Assembly (NCBI RefSeq): GCF_000017565.1
Contig: NC_009719.1
Location: forward strand, 868,001 to 932,000
Length of the DNA stretch: 64,000 nt
Source of the DNA: Parvibaculum lavamentivorans DS-1
Lineage (GTDB): Bacteria; Pseudomonadota; Alphaproteobacteria; Parvibaculales; Parvibaculaceae
Reading direction: 5' to 3'
Numbering within the stretch: the first letter of the stretch is position 1; every line of letters starts with the position of its first letter. The translations under genes were made by a program, and so were the position numbers. This document shows, piece by piece, positions 54,923-62,876 of the stretch. The notes under the pieces were generated by a model. The model did not search any database, was not told the DNA's origin, and was given only the letters and a program-made list of their open reading frames with translations.

Positions 54923-54951
54923 GTGACGGTCTCGTGACAGTTTGATGACAG
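54923..54951 (-). promoter_or_regulatory. Three-unit Pho box
   Basis: GTGACGG-TCTC-GTGACAG-TTTG-ATGACAG, read on the minus strand as CTGTCAT-N4-CTGTCAC-N4-CCGTCAC. The 7-4-7-4-7 spacing and units (7/7, 6/7, 5/7 to CTGTCAT) match the PhoB consensus. It lies between the convergent crotonase and antiporter genes, where no start codon of a known gene is near. Confidence 0.7.
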
Positions 54952-54988
54952 TCGGCGCCCGTATCCCCGGAAAATAAATAATCCCCGG

Positions 54989-55007
54989 TTCTGAGTTCGC
55001 CTCAGAA
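54989..55007 (-). terminator. Hairpin after the antiporter gene
   Basis: TTCTGAG-ttcgc-CTCAGAA: a 7-bp perfect stem 21 bases after the stop of the leftward antiporter. On the minus strand it is followed by a TTATTTATTTT-rich stretch. Confidence 0.55.
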
Positions 55008-55027
55008 ACCGTATGCGGACAATATTT

Positions 55028-56881
55028 TTATTGAGGAAGACGCTTCGGCGCGTCCTTCTGAAGGTGAGATTTTGCCTTGTCGGCAGCCGATGCCGGGCGC
55101 TGTTCGCCTTCCGAAGCTTCGCTCTTCACGAGGCTCGCCACCTGCCACCCCGGCCCCGCACGAAACGTTCGGTCTTCTGCAAACGGATAAAGCACGCCGT
55201 CGCGCGAAATCGCGTAAAGCGGAATGCCTTCTCCCTCATACTGCAGCATCAGATCCTTGAAGCCGAATTCGTCCGTAAGCTTTGTCACCTTGACCTGGTA
55301 TCCGTCTGCGATGAGCTTCGACAGATGTTCGAGCGTCGCGTCTTCCTTGAAGAGAAGGCGTCCCTCGATGGCGGCGACGTTCTCCGCCTGATCGGCAACG
55401 CGAATGCGAAAGACCGAACCCGAACCGAATTCCCGTGCATAGCGCAGGCAGACGAGCGTGTTGAAGGGCGCCCGCGACGAAAGTGCAAGCAGTTGGCCGA
55501 TGCCGATAAGGTCGAGGCGCCGGTCCGCATTGTCCGACACTGCGTTGCCAAAGAAAGTGCGGATGCCAGCCATGCGCGCCATGCGCGTCTGCTCCCATGA
55601 TGTGTCGGCGAGGATCACATCGTAATCGAGTCTCTGAAGGCTCGTCGCAATGGCAAGCGCAACGGGATTGCCGCCCACGACAAGAACGCCACGCGGCTCC
55701 GGATCGGCAACGCCGAGAAGCCGCGCGAGCGGCCTCGCGGTCAGGCTTTGCAGCAGCACCGTTGTTACGATGACCGTGAAAGTGAGAGACACGAGTGTCT
55801 GCGCGCCTTCGATCCCGGCTTGCGTCATCTGGATTGCGAACAGGCCGGAAACCGCCGCCGCAACGATACCGCGTGGCGCGATCCACGAAATGATCGCCCG
55901 CTCGCGCCACGGCAGACTGGTTCCTGCAGTCGAGAGAAACACCGAGAGCGGTCGCCCTATGAAAAGAATGATGCCCATCAATATGGCAACGGCTGTCCAG
56001 TTTGCCGTGAATGCTTCGAGTGGCAGCCGCGCGGCCAGCACGATGAAAAGTATGGAAGTCAGGAGAATGGTGAGGCTCTCCTTGAAATCCAGAATGTCTT
56101 CGACGTCGATGTCGCGCATATTGGCGAGAACGATACCCATCACGGTGACGGCGAGCAGACCGGCCTCATGCGCGATTTCGTTTGCCGCCACAAAGACGGC
56201 CAGCACAAGCGCAAGTGCCATGACGTTGTGCAGGTAATCAGGCAACATGTGCCGCCGGAGAAGCCAGCCAAACGCATAGCCTGAGGCAGCTCCGAGCGCG
56301 GAGCCCGTCGCGAATATTTCCAGCACAAGAAGGAGATTGCCCGGATCGGCCGTCCCGATGGAAATGAACTGAAAGATGACCACCGCCGCCAGCGCGCCGA
56401 GCGGATCGATGATGATCCCTTCCCACCGAAGGATATTGGCGGAATTGCGCGTAAGGCCGATCGAACGCAAAATCGGAATGATGACGGTTGGCCCGGTGAC
56501 GGAAACGAGTGCGCCGAACAGCAAGGCCACCTGCCAGGTCAGAAGATCGAGGGCCCAGGCACCAAGCGCCGCAACGACGATTGTGGTTGCCGCTCCAATG
56601 GTGACGAGCCGCGTCACGATCCTGCCGTGCCCGCGTATCTCCTCGAACTTGAGTGTCAGGCTACCTTCGAAAAGGATGACGGCCACGCCAAGTGAAACAA
56701 AAGGAAAGAGGAGGTCGCCAAACATCGCATCGGGGCTGAAGAGCTGGAAGCCCGGCCCGATCAGAAGTCCGATGACCAGAAGGAGCAGGATCGCCGGAAG
56801 TTTCATCCACCACGAAAACCACTGCGCCGCGGCGCCGAGCGTCACGATGAGGGCAGCAGCAAGCGCCGGATTTTCGTTCAT
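55028..56881 (-). CDS. Monovalent cation/proton antiporter with TrkA-type domains
   Basis: 617 residues. About twelve membrane helices (1-390) in the CPA1/NhaP family pattern, then a TrkA-N (RCK) nucleotide-binding domain starting VLVVGGNPVALAIATSL (near 400) and a TrkA-C-like end. It exchanges Na+ or K+ for H+, and the RCK domain could sense NAD(H) or cations. AGGAG lies before the ATG. It stands alone, with the Pho box just past its 3' end. Role in pH or salt tolerance is inferred. Confidence 0.85.
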   Translation of the reverse strand: MNENPALAAALIVTLGAAAQWFSWWMKLPAILLLLVIGLLIGPGFQLFSPDAMFGDLLFPFVSLGVAVILFEGSLTLKFEEIRGHGRIVTRLVTIGAATTIVVAALGAWALDLLTWQVALLFGALVSVTGPTVIIPILRSIGLTRNSANILRWEGIIIDPLGALAAVVIFQFISIGTADPGNLLLVLEIFATGSALGAASGYAFGWLLRRHMLPDYLHNVMALALVLAVFVAANEIAHEAGLLAVTVMGIVLANMRDIDVEDILDFKESLTILLTSILFIVLAARLPLEAFTANWTAVAILMGIILFIGRPLSVFLSTAGTSLPWRERAIISWIAPRGIVAAAVSGLFAIQMTQAGIEGAQTLVSLTFTVIVTTVLLQSLTARPLARLLGVADPEPRGVLVVGGNPVALAIATSLQRLDYDVILADTSWEQTRMARMAGIRTFFGNAVSDNADRRLDLIGIGQLLALSSRAPFNTLVCLRYAREFGSGSVFRIRVADQAENVAAIEGRLLFKEDATLEHLSKLIADGYQVKVTKLTDEFGFKDLMLQYEGEGIPLYAISRDGVLYPFAEDRTFRAGPGWQVASLVKSEASEGEQRPASAADKAKSHLQKDAPKRLPQ

Positions 56882-56965
56882 GCTGGAAAACTCCTGTGGC
56901 TTCGCTGCGGCTTCTCGTCCCGAACATACACGCTTGTTGCAAATGCTCCGCCTGGGCCATTGAAA

Positions 56966-58192
56966 CTATCGCGGCGCTTCCATTCTCCATAGCGGAGTCA
57001 GCGAATAGATCGCAAACCAGAGAAAGATCATCGCTCCGCACGGCACAAGCACGGCGTTGAGCGGCCCGACCCACTTGATCAGATAGCCTATGAGTACCGC
57101 GCCGATCGGTCCGCCGCCCATCGTGCCGAGATTGAACCCCGCCAGCATCCGCGCCCGCATCGTCTCCGATGCGCATTCCTGCACGATCGCCCGCGACTGG
57201 CTCATCGAAATGCCAGCCGCCAGTCCCCATCCATGTGCCAGCAGGAAGACGCCCCATATCGGCGGTTCGAAATGGACGAGCACCATCACGAAGGAACCGG
57301 TGCACATGGCAAGCATGATTGCGCGCCCCTGCCGTCTGATCGGACGCAGCCGAGACAGAAGGAAAGACGAAATGCCGATGCCGCCGAAGAACGACATGAA
57401 CACGAAGCCGATCTCGCGCGAACTGCCGTGATAAACGTCGCGAATGAGTAGCGGAAAGAGCACCATGAAGACGCCCATGAAGAGGATGCCGGAAAAGAAC
57501 ATCAACAGCAGCACCGGGCGGATGCGATCATGCTGCCAAACGGCAAGCAATCCTTCTTTCACATCGCGGAAGGGCGCGCGGTGCTGGCTTTCGCGTGGTG
57601 ACGGTGGAGAGGGCGCAAGGCGCGACGTGGTGAAGGCGGCAAAAGCGAGAAGCGCGCTCTGCAGGATGAGCAACGGCCATGCGCCTATGTATTCTGCTGG
57701 GCTGCCGAGCAGGTAGCCGCCCACTTGTCCGAGAAACTGCCCGCTCATGGCGAGCGCGACTGCGCGCTGTATGTTGCCGCCAAGACTGTGCATCGCAACG
57801 CGCGACAGCATCGAGTCGCGTGCCGGCATGATGTAGCCGCCGAGCGACGACAGCGCCAGCACGTAGAGGATCATGATCTCGTAGGTAACGATGTCGTTGT
57901 ACATGAGAACCGCGAGCACGAGCGGCGGCAGCGTGGCGATGATTTGCAGTCTCATCAGATGCCCGCGCAATTCCGTCCTGTCCGCCGCCGCGCCGCCGAA
58001 TAATCCAAGCAGCAGCATCGGCAGCATGGAGAACATCTGCGCAATGCCAACTCGGTCCGAGCTCTCATGCAGAACGAACGCAATGATCCAGGGAAACAGA
58101 ACGCCCTGAATGCCACCGGCAAGAAAATAGCCCCACAAACCGGCCATATACCAGCGGTGGTCGGCCCGATGGTCGCGCGCGGGCGGAATCAT
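56966..58192 (-). CDS. MFS transporter
   Basis: 408 residues from the ATG at 58192 (AAGGA upstream). About twelve helices, with the family's MPARDSMLSRVAMHSLGGNIQRAVALAM and GVFMVLFPLLIRDVYHGSSREIG blocks. It closely resembles the MFS gene at 60808 (GIAQM, PARDS, IQ.AV.LAM, LPLMIRDIYQSTSSE), so the two are paralogues flanking PhyH and a monooxygenase. The substrate is unknown. It is 77 bases downstream of the phyH stop and co-directional. Confidence 0.85.
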   Translation of the reverse strand: MIPPARDHRADHRWYMAGLWGYFLAGGIQGVLFPWIIAFVLHESSDRVGIAQMFSMLPMLLLGLFGGAAADRTELRGHLMRLQIIATLPPLVLAVLMYNDIVTYEIMILYVLALSSLGGYIMPARDSMLSRVAMHSLGGNIQRAVALAMSGQFLGQVGGYLLGSPAEYIGAWPLLILQSALLAFAAFTTSRLAPSPPSPRESQHRAPFRDVKEGLLAVWQHDRIRPVLLLMFFSGILFMGVFMVLFPLLIRDVYHGSSREIGFVFMSFFGGIGISSFLLSRLRPIRRQGRAIMLAMCTGSFVMVLVHFEPPIWGVFLLAHGWGLAAGISMSQSRAIVQECASETMRARMLAGFNLGTMGGGPIGAVLIGYLIKWVGPLNAVLVPCGAMIFLWFAIYSLTPLWRMEAPR

Positions 58193-58269
58193 ATCCGAAT
58201 CCTTGAAAGAACAAATGGCGTCTGTTGCCGCATTATAGGCGGGAGCCGGTGCCGTTGGGAAATGGCATC

Positions 58270-59067
58270 TCAAGTGCCGGAATGCACCGTTTGCAGATCG
58301 CCCGTCGGGTTCCGTTCATAGCCGAGCATTTCGCGCAAGAGCGGGCTGGCGCCGCGCACGACTTCCGGCGCCAGCGTCAGATACCAGTTCCATTGCGGCC
58401 TGATAAAAGGACGGACGTAATAGGCGAAGAGCCCGGCGCGCGTGTCTCCACCGCTTGTGTTCGGTCCAGTCTGGTGCCAGACGCGACCGTCCATCACGAA
58501 GATGGAGCCGGCCTTGCAGATGATGGGCACTGTTTGCGCGCGTTCGCTGGCTTTGCCGGGGCCGTGATCTTTCAGATGAGAACCGGGCACGAAGCGTGTC
58601 GCGCCGTTTTCAACCGTAAAGTCATCGAGTGCCCACGCAACGTTGATCGCCAGCGGATAGGATGGCCAGGGTGCCGGCACATAACCTTGATCGGCATGCA
58701 TCCCCATCGCCCCGGAACCGGGCGCCGTGACATTCGCGGAGAAATTCGACAGGAGAAAAGGACCGTCGAGAAGATAGCGGACCAGCTCGACGGCAGCGGG
58801 ATGCTGCACGAGATCGCGGAAGACCTGATCCTTGCCGATGAGATTGAAAACGCGCGTGTTGAGTGTGTCGGGATCGAAGGAAAATCCGTGAAGCTGAACG
58901 CCGTTTGCATTGTCCGCTTCGATGCCCCGCTTGAGTGCCGCGCGGACCCTTGCGATGCCTTCTGCGTCGAGCACGTCTTCCATGATCGTGAGGCCGTGTT
59001 CGGTGAGTTGCTGCTTTGCCTCCGCAACGCTGCGCGCGCGGGGGAGCTTTTCCATTGTTGTTGTCAT
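58270..59067 (-). CDS. Phytanoyl-CoA dioxygenase (PhyH) family protein
   Basis: 265 residues from the ATG at 59067 (GGGAG upstream; a longer frame has no site). Iron ligands: His124 and Asp126 (MGMHADQGY) and His198 (GRVWHQTGPN). Arg210 would bind 2-oxoglutarate. PhyH members hydroxylate diverse lipids and secondary metabolites; phytanoyl-CoA is not implied. It is divergent from the EthA-like monooxygenase at 59275 and upstream of an MFS gene. Confidence 0.85.
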   Translation of the reverse strand: MTTTMEKLPRARSVAEAKQQLTEHGLTIMEDVLDAEGIARVRAALKRGIEADNANGVQLHGFSFDPDTLNTRVFNLIGKDQVFRDLVQHPAAVELVRYLLDGPFLLSNFSANVTAPGSGAMGMHADQGYVPAPWPSYPLAINVAWALDDFTVENGATRFVPGSHLKDHGPGKASERAQTVPIICKAGSIFVMDGRVWHQTGPNTSGGDTRAGLFAYYVRPFIRPQWNWYLTLAPEVVRGASPLLREMLGYERNPTGDLQTVHSGT

Positions 59068-59274
59068 GGCTTCTCTCCCTTGCGGGAAAGCTTGGGCGGC
59101 GCCGTCCGGAGGGTCAAGTGCCGGGCGCAGCCTCTTTTTGCGGCAGATTTCTGCCATTCTCCGGCAGGCTTTCCGTGTGCGTAGAATACGGAGTGCATTT
59201 TGCGGCGCGAGAGGTTAGAGAATAGCGCCAAGAGGCCAGTCTGGCCCTACGTAAAGCAGGAGTTGAGCGGTTCC

Positions 59275-60783
59275 ATGACCCTTGAACATTTCGATATGGT
59301 AATTGTCGGTGCGGGCCTCTCTGGCGTCGGTGCCGCTTACCACCTTCAGCAAAACTGCCCCGGCAAAAGCTATGTGATTCTCGAGGGCCGCGAGAGCATG
59401 GGCGGGACATGGGATCTCTTCCGCTATCCCGGTATCCGCTCGGATTCGGACATGTACACGCTTGGCTATTCGTTCAAACCCTGGACCGAGGCCAAGGCCA
59501 TCGCGGACGGTCCCAATATTCTCAGCTACGTGAAGGAAACGGCGCGCGAGAACGGCATCGACCGTCATATCCGCTTTGGCCATTTCGTGAAGAGCGCATC
59601 CTGGTCGACCGAAGATGCCGTCTGGACCGTCGAAGCACAGCGCGGGCCCGAGAAGGAAGCGGTCCGCTTCACCTGCAATTTCATTTTCATGTGCAGCGGC
59701 TACTACGACTACGACGCGGGCTATACGCCCGATTTCGCGGGCGCGGAGAGGTTCAAGGGCCGCATCGTTCATCCGCAGAAATGGACTGAAGACATCGATT
59801 ATGCGGGAAAGCGCGTGGTCGTGATCGGCAGTGGCGCGACGGCGGTGACGCTTGTTCCCGAAATGGCGAAAAAGGCCGCGCATGTAACCATGCTGCAGCG
59901 CTCGCCGACCTATGTCGTGTCGCGGCCGGCAGAGGATGGTATCGCCAACTGGCTGCGCCGCAACCTGCCGGCGAAACTCGCCTATGGCATCACGCGTTGG
60001 AAGAACGTCCTGCTCGGCATGGTGTTCTTCAACATGTGCCGCAGGAATCCCGAACGCGCCAAGAAGATGATCCTGTCCGGCGTGCGCGAACAGCTTGGTC
60101 CGGATTTCGACATCAAGAAGCATTTCACGCCGAGCTACAACCCTTGGGACCAGCGCCTCTGCCTGGTGCCGAATGGCGATCTTTTCGAGTCGATCAAGAA
60201 GGGTGAGGCGTCCGTTGTTACGGATCACATCGACAGCTTCACGGAAACCGGCATTCGTCTGAAATCCGGGCAAGAGCTTGAAGCGGACATCATCGTGACG
60301 GCAACCGGCCTCAATCTGAAGGTGCTGGGCGGGCTCGAGGTCACGGTCGATGGTGAGAAAATCGAATTCTCGAAGACCATGAACTACAAGGGCATGATGT
60401 ATAGCGGTGTCCCGAACCTCGCATCCGCATTCGGATATACGAATGCATCATGGACGCTGAAATGCGATCTCACCTGCGAATATGTCTGCCGTTTGATCAA
60501 CCACATGGATGAAATCGGTATGCGCCAGGCGACGCCGGTGCAGAACGATCCCACCGTTCGGGAAGAGCCCTGGCTCGACTTCTCTTCGGGCTATGTCCAG
60601 CGTTCGCTCGATAAATTTCCGAAGCAGGGTTCGAAGAAGCCTTGGAAGCTCTACCAGAATTACGCGCTCGACATCGTCAGCCTTCGGCTTGGCAAGATCG
60701 AGGATGGCGTGATGGAATTCTCCAATCCCGCAAAGGGCCGGAACAGCATGCCGGATCGCGAAGCGGAGCGTCTGGCGAGCTGA
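59275..60783 (+). CDS. EthA-like Baeyer-Villiger monooxygenase
   Basis: 502 residues. GAGLSG (12-17) and VIGSGATA bind FAD and NADPH, and FKGRIVHPQKWTED is the Baeyer-Villiger fingerprint in its EthA form. GGTWDLFRYPGIRSDSDMYTLGY is the conserved N-terminal block. AGGAG is 12 bases before the ATG. EthA-type enzymes oxidise ketones and thio-compounds. It differs from the cyclohexanone-type enzyme at 12072. Surrounded by MFS and PhyH genes, which suggests turnover and transport of one lipid-like compound. Confidence 0.9.
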   Translation: MTLEHFDMVIVGAGLSGVGAAYHLQQNCPGKSYVILEGRESMGGTWDLFRYPGIRSDSDMYTLGYSFKPWTEAKAIADGPNILSYVKETARENGIDRHIRFGHFVKSASWSTEDAVWTVEAQRGPEKEAVRFTCNFIFMCSGYYDYDAGYTPDFAGAERFKGRIVHPQKWTEDIDYAGKRVVVIGSGATAVTLVPEMAKKAAHVTMLQRSPTYVVSRPAEDGIANWLRRNLPAKLAYGITRWKNVLLGMVFFNMCRRNPERAKKMILSGVREQLGPDFDIKKHFTPSYNPWDQRLCLVPNGDLFESIKKGEASVVTDHIDSFTETGIRLKSGQELEADIIVTATGLNLKVLGGLEVTVDGEKIEFSKTMNYKGMMYSGVPNLASAFGYTNASWTLKCDLTCEYVCRLINHMDEIGMRQATPVQNDPTVREEPWLDFSSGYVQRSLDKFPKQGSKKPWKLYQNYALDIVSLRLGKIEDGVMEFSNPAKGRNSMPDREAERLAS

Positions 60784-60789
60784 TGACAA

Positions 60790-60815
60790 CGGACTGACGC
60801 TTCGGCGTCAGTCCG
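60790..60815 (+). terminator. Terminator with UUCG tetraloop
   Basis: CGGACTGACGC-TTCG-GCGTCAGTCCG: perfect 11-bp stem closed by C(UUCG)G. It lies 7 bases after the monooxygenase stop and overlaps the last codons of the convergent MFS gene (stop 60808). Confidence 0.85.
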
Positions 60816-62058
60816 CCGCCGCCTTGTAGCTCCAGATCGGCGAGAGAAAATAGAGCAGAGCCAGTATCCCCACCATGATCGTCGCGGGCACGAGCACGGC
60901 ATCGAAAATGCCGAGCCACCCGACAAGCAGCCCCATCATCAAGGCGCCGAGCGGCGCCCCGCCTGAAAAGCCGAGCTGGTAGGCCGAAAGCACGCGCGCG
61001 CGGTGGCTTTCCGGCGCCGCCATCTGAACGATGGTGCGGCCCATGGTCATTGTCGTTCCCGCACCCATGCCCCACCAGAATACCAGCAGGCACACCAGCC
61101 AGAACGGCATGTGAAAGTGGAAGAGTGCGAGAATGATGAGCCCGCTCGCCAGCGACCCCATCATCAGCCGTCCGCGATGACCGATATGGCCGATGCGTAG
61201 CAAGGCCAGATTGACGACGATCGTGCCGCCCCAGAAGCAGATGTTGATGAGCGCGAATTTGAGCGTGAACTCGCTCGAAGTGCTCTGGTAGATGTCGCGG
61301 ATCATCAGCGGCAGGACGACAAGAAAGCTGCCGACATAGAACAGACCGACCGCGAAATTGAGCGCGATAACGGTGGCGACGATGGGTATTCCCGCAGCCG
61401 ATTTGAGACCGTCCACGATCTGGGCAAAACGGCCGACGGTCGCCGCGAGATTGGTGGGTGGCAGCGGCGCGAGTTTCACCGCCGCCCAGAAGCCCGCCAG
61501 CATGACGGCCGCTTGGAAAAACAGCAATGCGGGTGTGCCCGTGATCGCGGCAAGGGCGGCGATCAGCATGCCGACAAGCTGCGATCCCATCTGCACGCCC
61601 ATGGCAAGCGTCACCGCCTGCTGGATATTGGTTTCGGCGACGCGGGTGAGCGCGCTGTCGCGCGCCGGTATCGCGAAGGCAGCGAGCGTGCCCATTGCAA
61701 GCGCATAGACGATGAGGATCGCGTATGTCAGGTGCCCGGTGAGATAAACCGTAGCGAGAAGCAGCGGCGGCACAGTTGCAAAAAGATGCACGCGAATGAG
61801 GATGCGCCTTGCGTCGCTGTGATCCGCGACGGTGCCGCCGAGCAGCATGAAAAGCAGTGAAGGCGCCATCAGCGACATTTGCGCGATGCCAACCCGGGCG
61901 GCGGGCTCGTGCAGAACCTGTGTCACCAGGAACGGAAAGATCACGAACTGAATGCCGAGGCTGATGAACCAGCTCGCCTGGCCGCCGAGATAAAGCTGCA
62001 GGCGGCGCTGGCGCGCGGCGGTCTCCGTCTCCGGCGTGGCGGCGGGCACGCTGCTCAT
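60808..62058 (-). CDS. MFS transporter
   Basis: 416 residues with about twelve helices. Blocks GIAQMSLMAPSLL, IPARDSALTRVAETNIQQAVTLAM and VLPLMIRDIYQSTSSEF match the MFS gene at 56966. The start at 62058 overlaps the stop of a 14-residue leader ORF by ATGA, suggesting translational coupling. The substrate is unknown; the neighbouring monooxygenase suggests a lipophilic organic compound. Confidence 0.85.
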   Translation of the reverse strand: MSSVPAATPETETAARQRRLQLYLGGQASWFISLGIQFVIFPFLVTQVLHEPAARVGIAQMSLMAPSLLFMLLGGTVADHSDARRILIRVHLFATVPPLLLATVYLTGHLTYAILIVYALAMGTLAAFAIPARDSALTRVAETNIQQAVTLAMGVQMGSQLVGMLIAALAAITGTPALLFFQAAVMLAGFWAAVKLAPLPPTNLAATVGRFAQIVDGLKSAAGIPIVATVIALNFAVGLFYVGSFLVVLPLMIRDIYQSTSSEFTLKFALINICFWGGTIVVNLALLRIGHIGHRGRLMMGSLASGLIILALFHFHMPFWLVCLLVFWWGMGAGTTMTMGRTIVQMAAPESHRARVLSAYQLGFSGGAPLGALMMGLLVGWLGIFDAVLVPATIMVGILALLYFLSPIWSYKAAAD

Positions 62059-62099
62059 GAGCGCGCATACTCCACTGAAATCTGGCCGTTTACCGCCAT
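62055..62099 (-). CDS. Leader ORF (14 aa) coupled to the MFS gene
   Basis: MAVNGQISVEYARS, with GGGGAGGAG ideally placed before its ATG. Its stop overlaps the MFS start (TCATGA, read on the minus strand). The MFS gene's own site is weak (GGAG 11 bases upstream), so coupling is likely. It may also act as a regulatory peptide. Confidence 0.5.
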   Translation of the reverse strand: MAVNGQISVEYARS

Positions 62100-62155
62100 T
62101 ACGGTCTCCTCCCCGAGTGCATTCATTTTTGGAACTCTATCACAGCGCTGCGAAA

Positions 62156-62830
62156 TTAAACCCCTGCGAGGCGTTCCATTTCATCGTAAGTGTGGATTTG
62201 GCGGCCGGGGATTTCGTTTGACGCAGCGGCAACCATCGCTTTTGCGACGGTCTCCGCTTCGATGGACCGATAGGGGCGCGCAGGCCCCAGCATCAGCGCA
62301 TTCAGGAATGGCGCGGCGATGGCGCCGATCTCCTCGACGGGACGCTTCTCCGCGCGCGAGCCGATCAACATGCCGGGACGGAAGATGTGGAGGGCGGCGA
62401 AGCCCAGTGCGCCAACCGCCTGTTCCGTCTCGCCTTTCACGCGCGAATAGAAGATTTGCGACTTCGCATCGGCGCCGATGGCCGAGACGAGCAGAAAGCG
62501 TTTCGCGCCAAGTGCTTTCGCGGCTTGCGCGAAGGCGAGGATGTAGTCGTGGTCGACTTTGCGGAAGGCGGCCTGGCTGCCCGCGATCTTGATGGTGGTG
62601 CCGAGCGCACAATAGGCGTCGTCGACAGCCAAGTTCTTGTTTGCAATGGATTGTTCGAGCGCATCGAAATCCGCGATGAGATTTTCGAGCTTCGGCGATG
62701 CGACGCCGTCCAGCGGCCGGCGGGTGAGCGCGACGATGCGGGCATAGCGCGGATCGGCGATCAGGTGGCGCAGCAAGAAGCCGCCGATGAGTCCCGTCGC
62801 GCCCGCGACGATTGCCGTCTTGCCGCTCAT
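62156..62830 (-). CDS. NAD(P)H-binding reductase (HTATIP2/NmrA-like)
   Basis: 224 residues with Rossmann loop IVAGATGLIGGFLLRHL and DDAYCALGTTIKIAGS, VDHDYILAFAQAAKALG and SRVKGETEQAVGALGF blocks of the oxidoreductase HTATIP2 group. AGAGGAAAGC is before the ATG. Such proteins bind NADPH and often lack a known substrate. It is 97 bases upstream of the MFS gene on the same strand. Confidence 0.82.
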   Translation of the reverse strand: MSGKTAIVAGATGLIGGFLLRHLIADPRYARIVALTRRPLDGVASPKLENLIADFDALEQSIANKNLAVDDAYCALGTTIKIAGSQAAFRKVDHDYILAFAQAAKALGAKRFLLVSAIGADAKSQIFYSRVKGETEQAVGALGFAALHIFRPGMLIGSRAEKRPVEEIGAIAAPFLNALMLGPARPYRSIEAETVAKAMVAAASNEIPGRQIHTYDEMERLAGV

Positions 62831-62876
62831 GCTTTCCTCTGAATTTTGTTTTGCTGCCGTATGTTAGCACGCAAGC

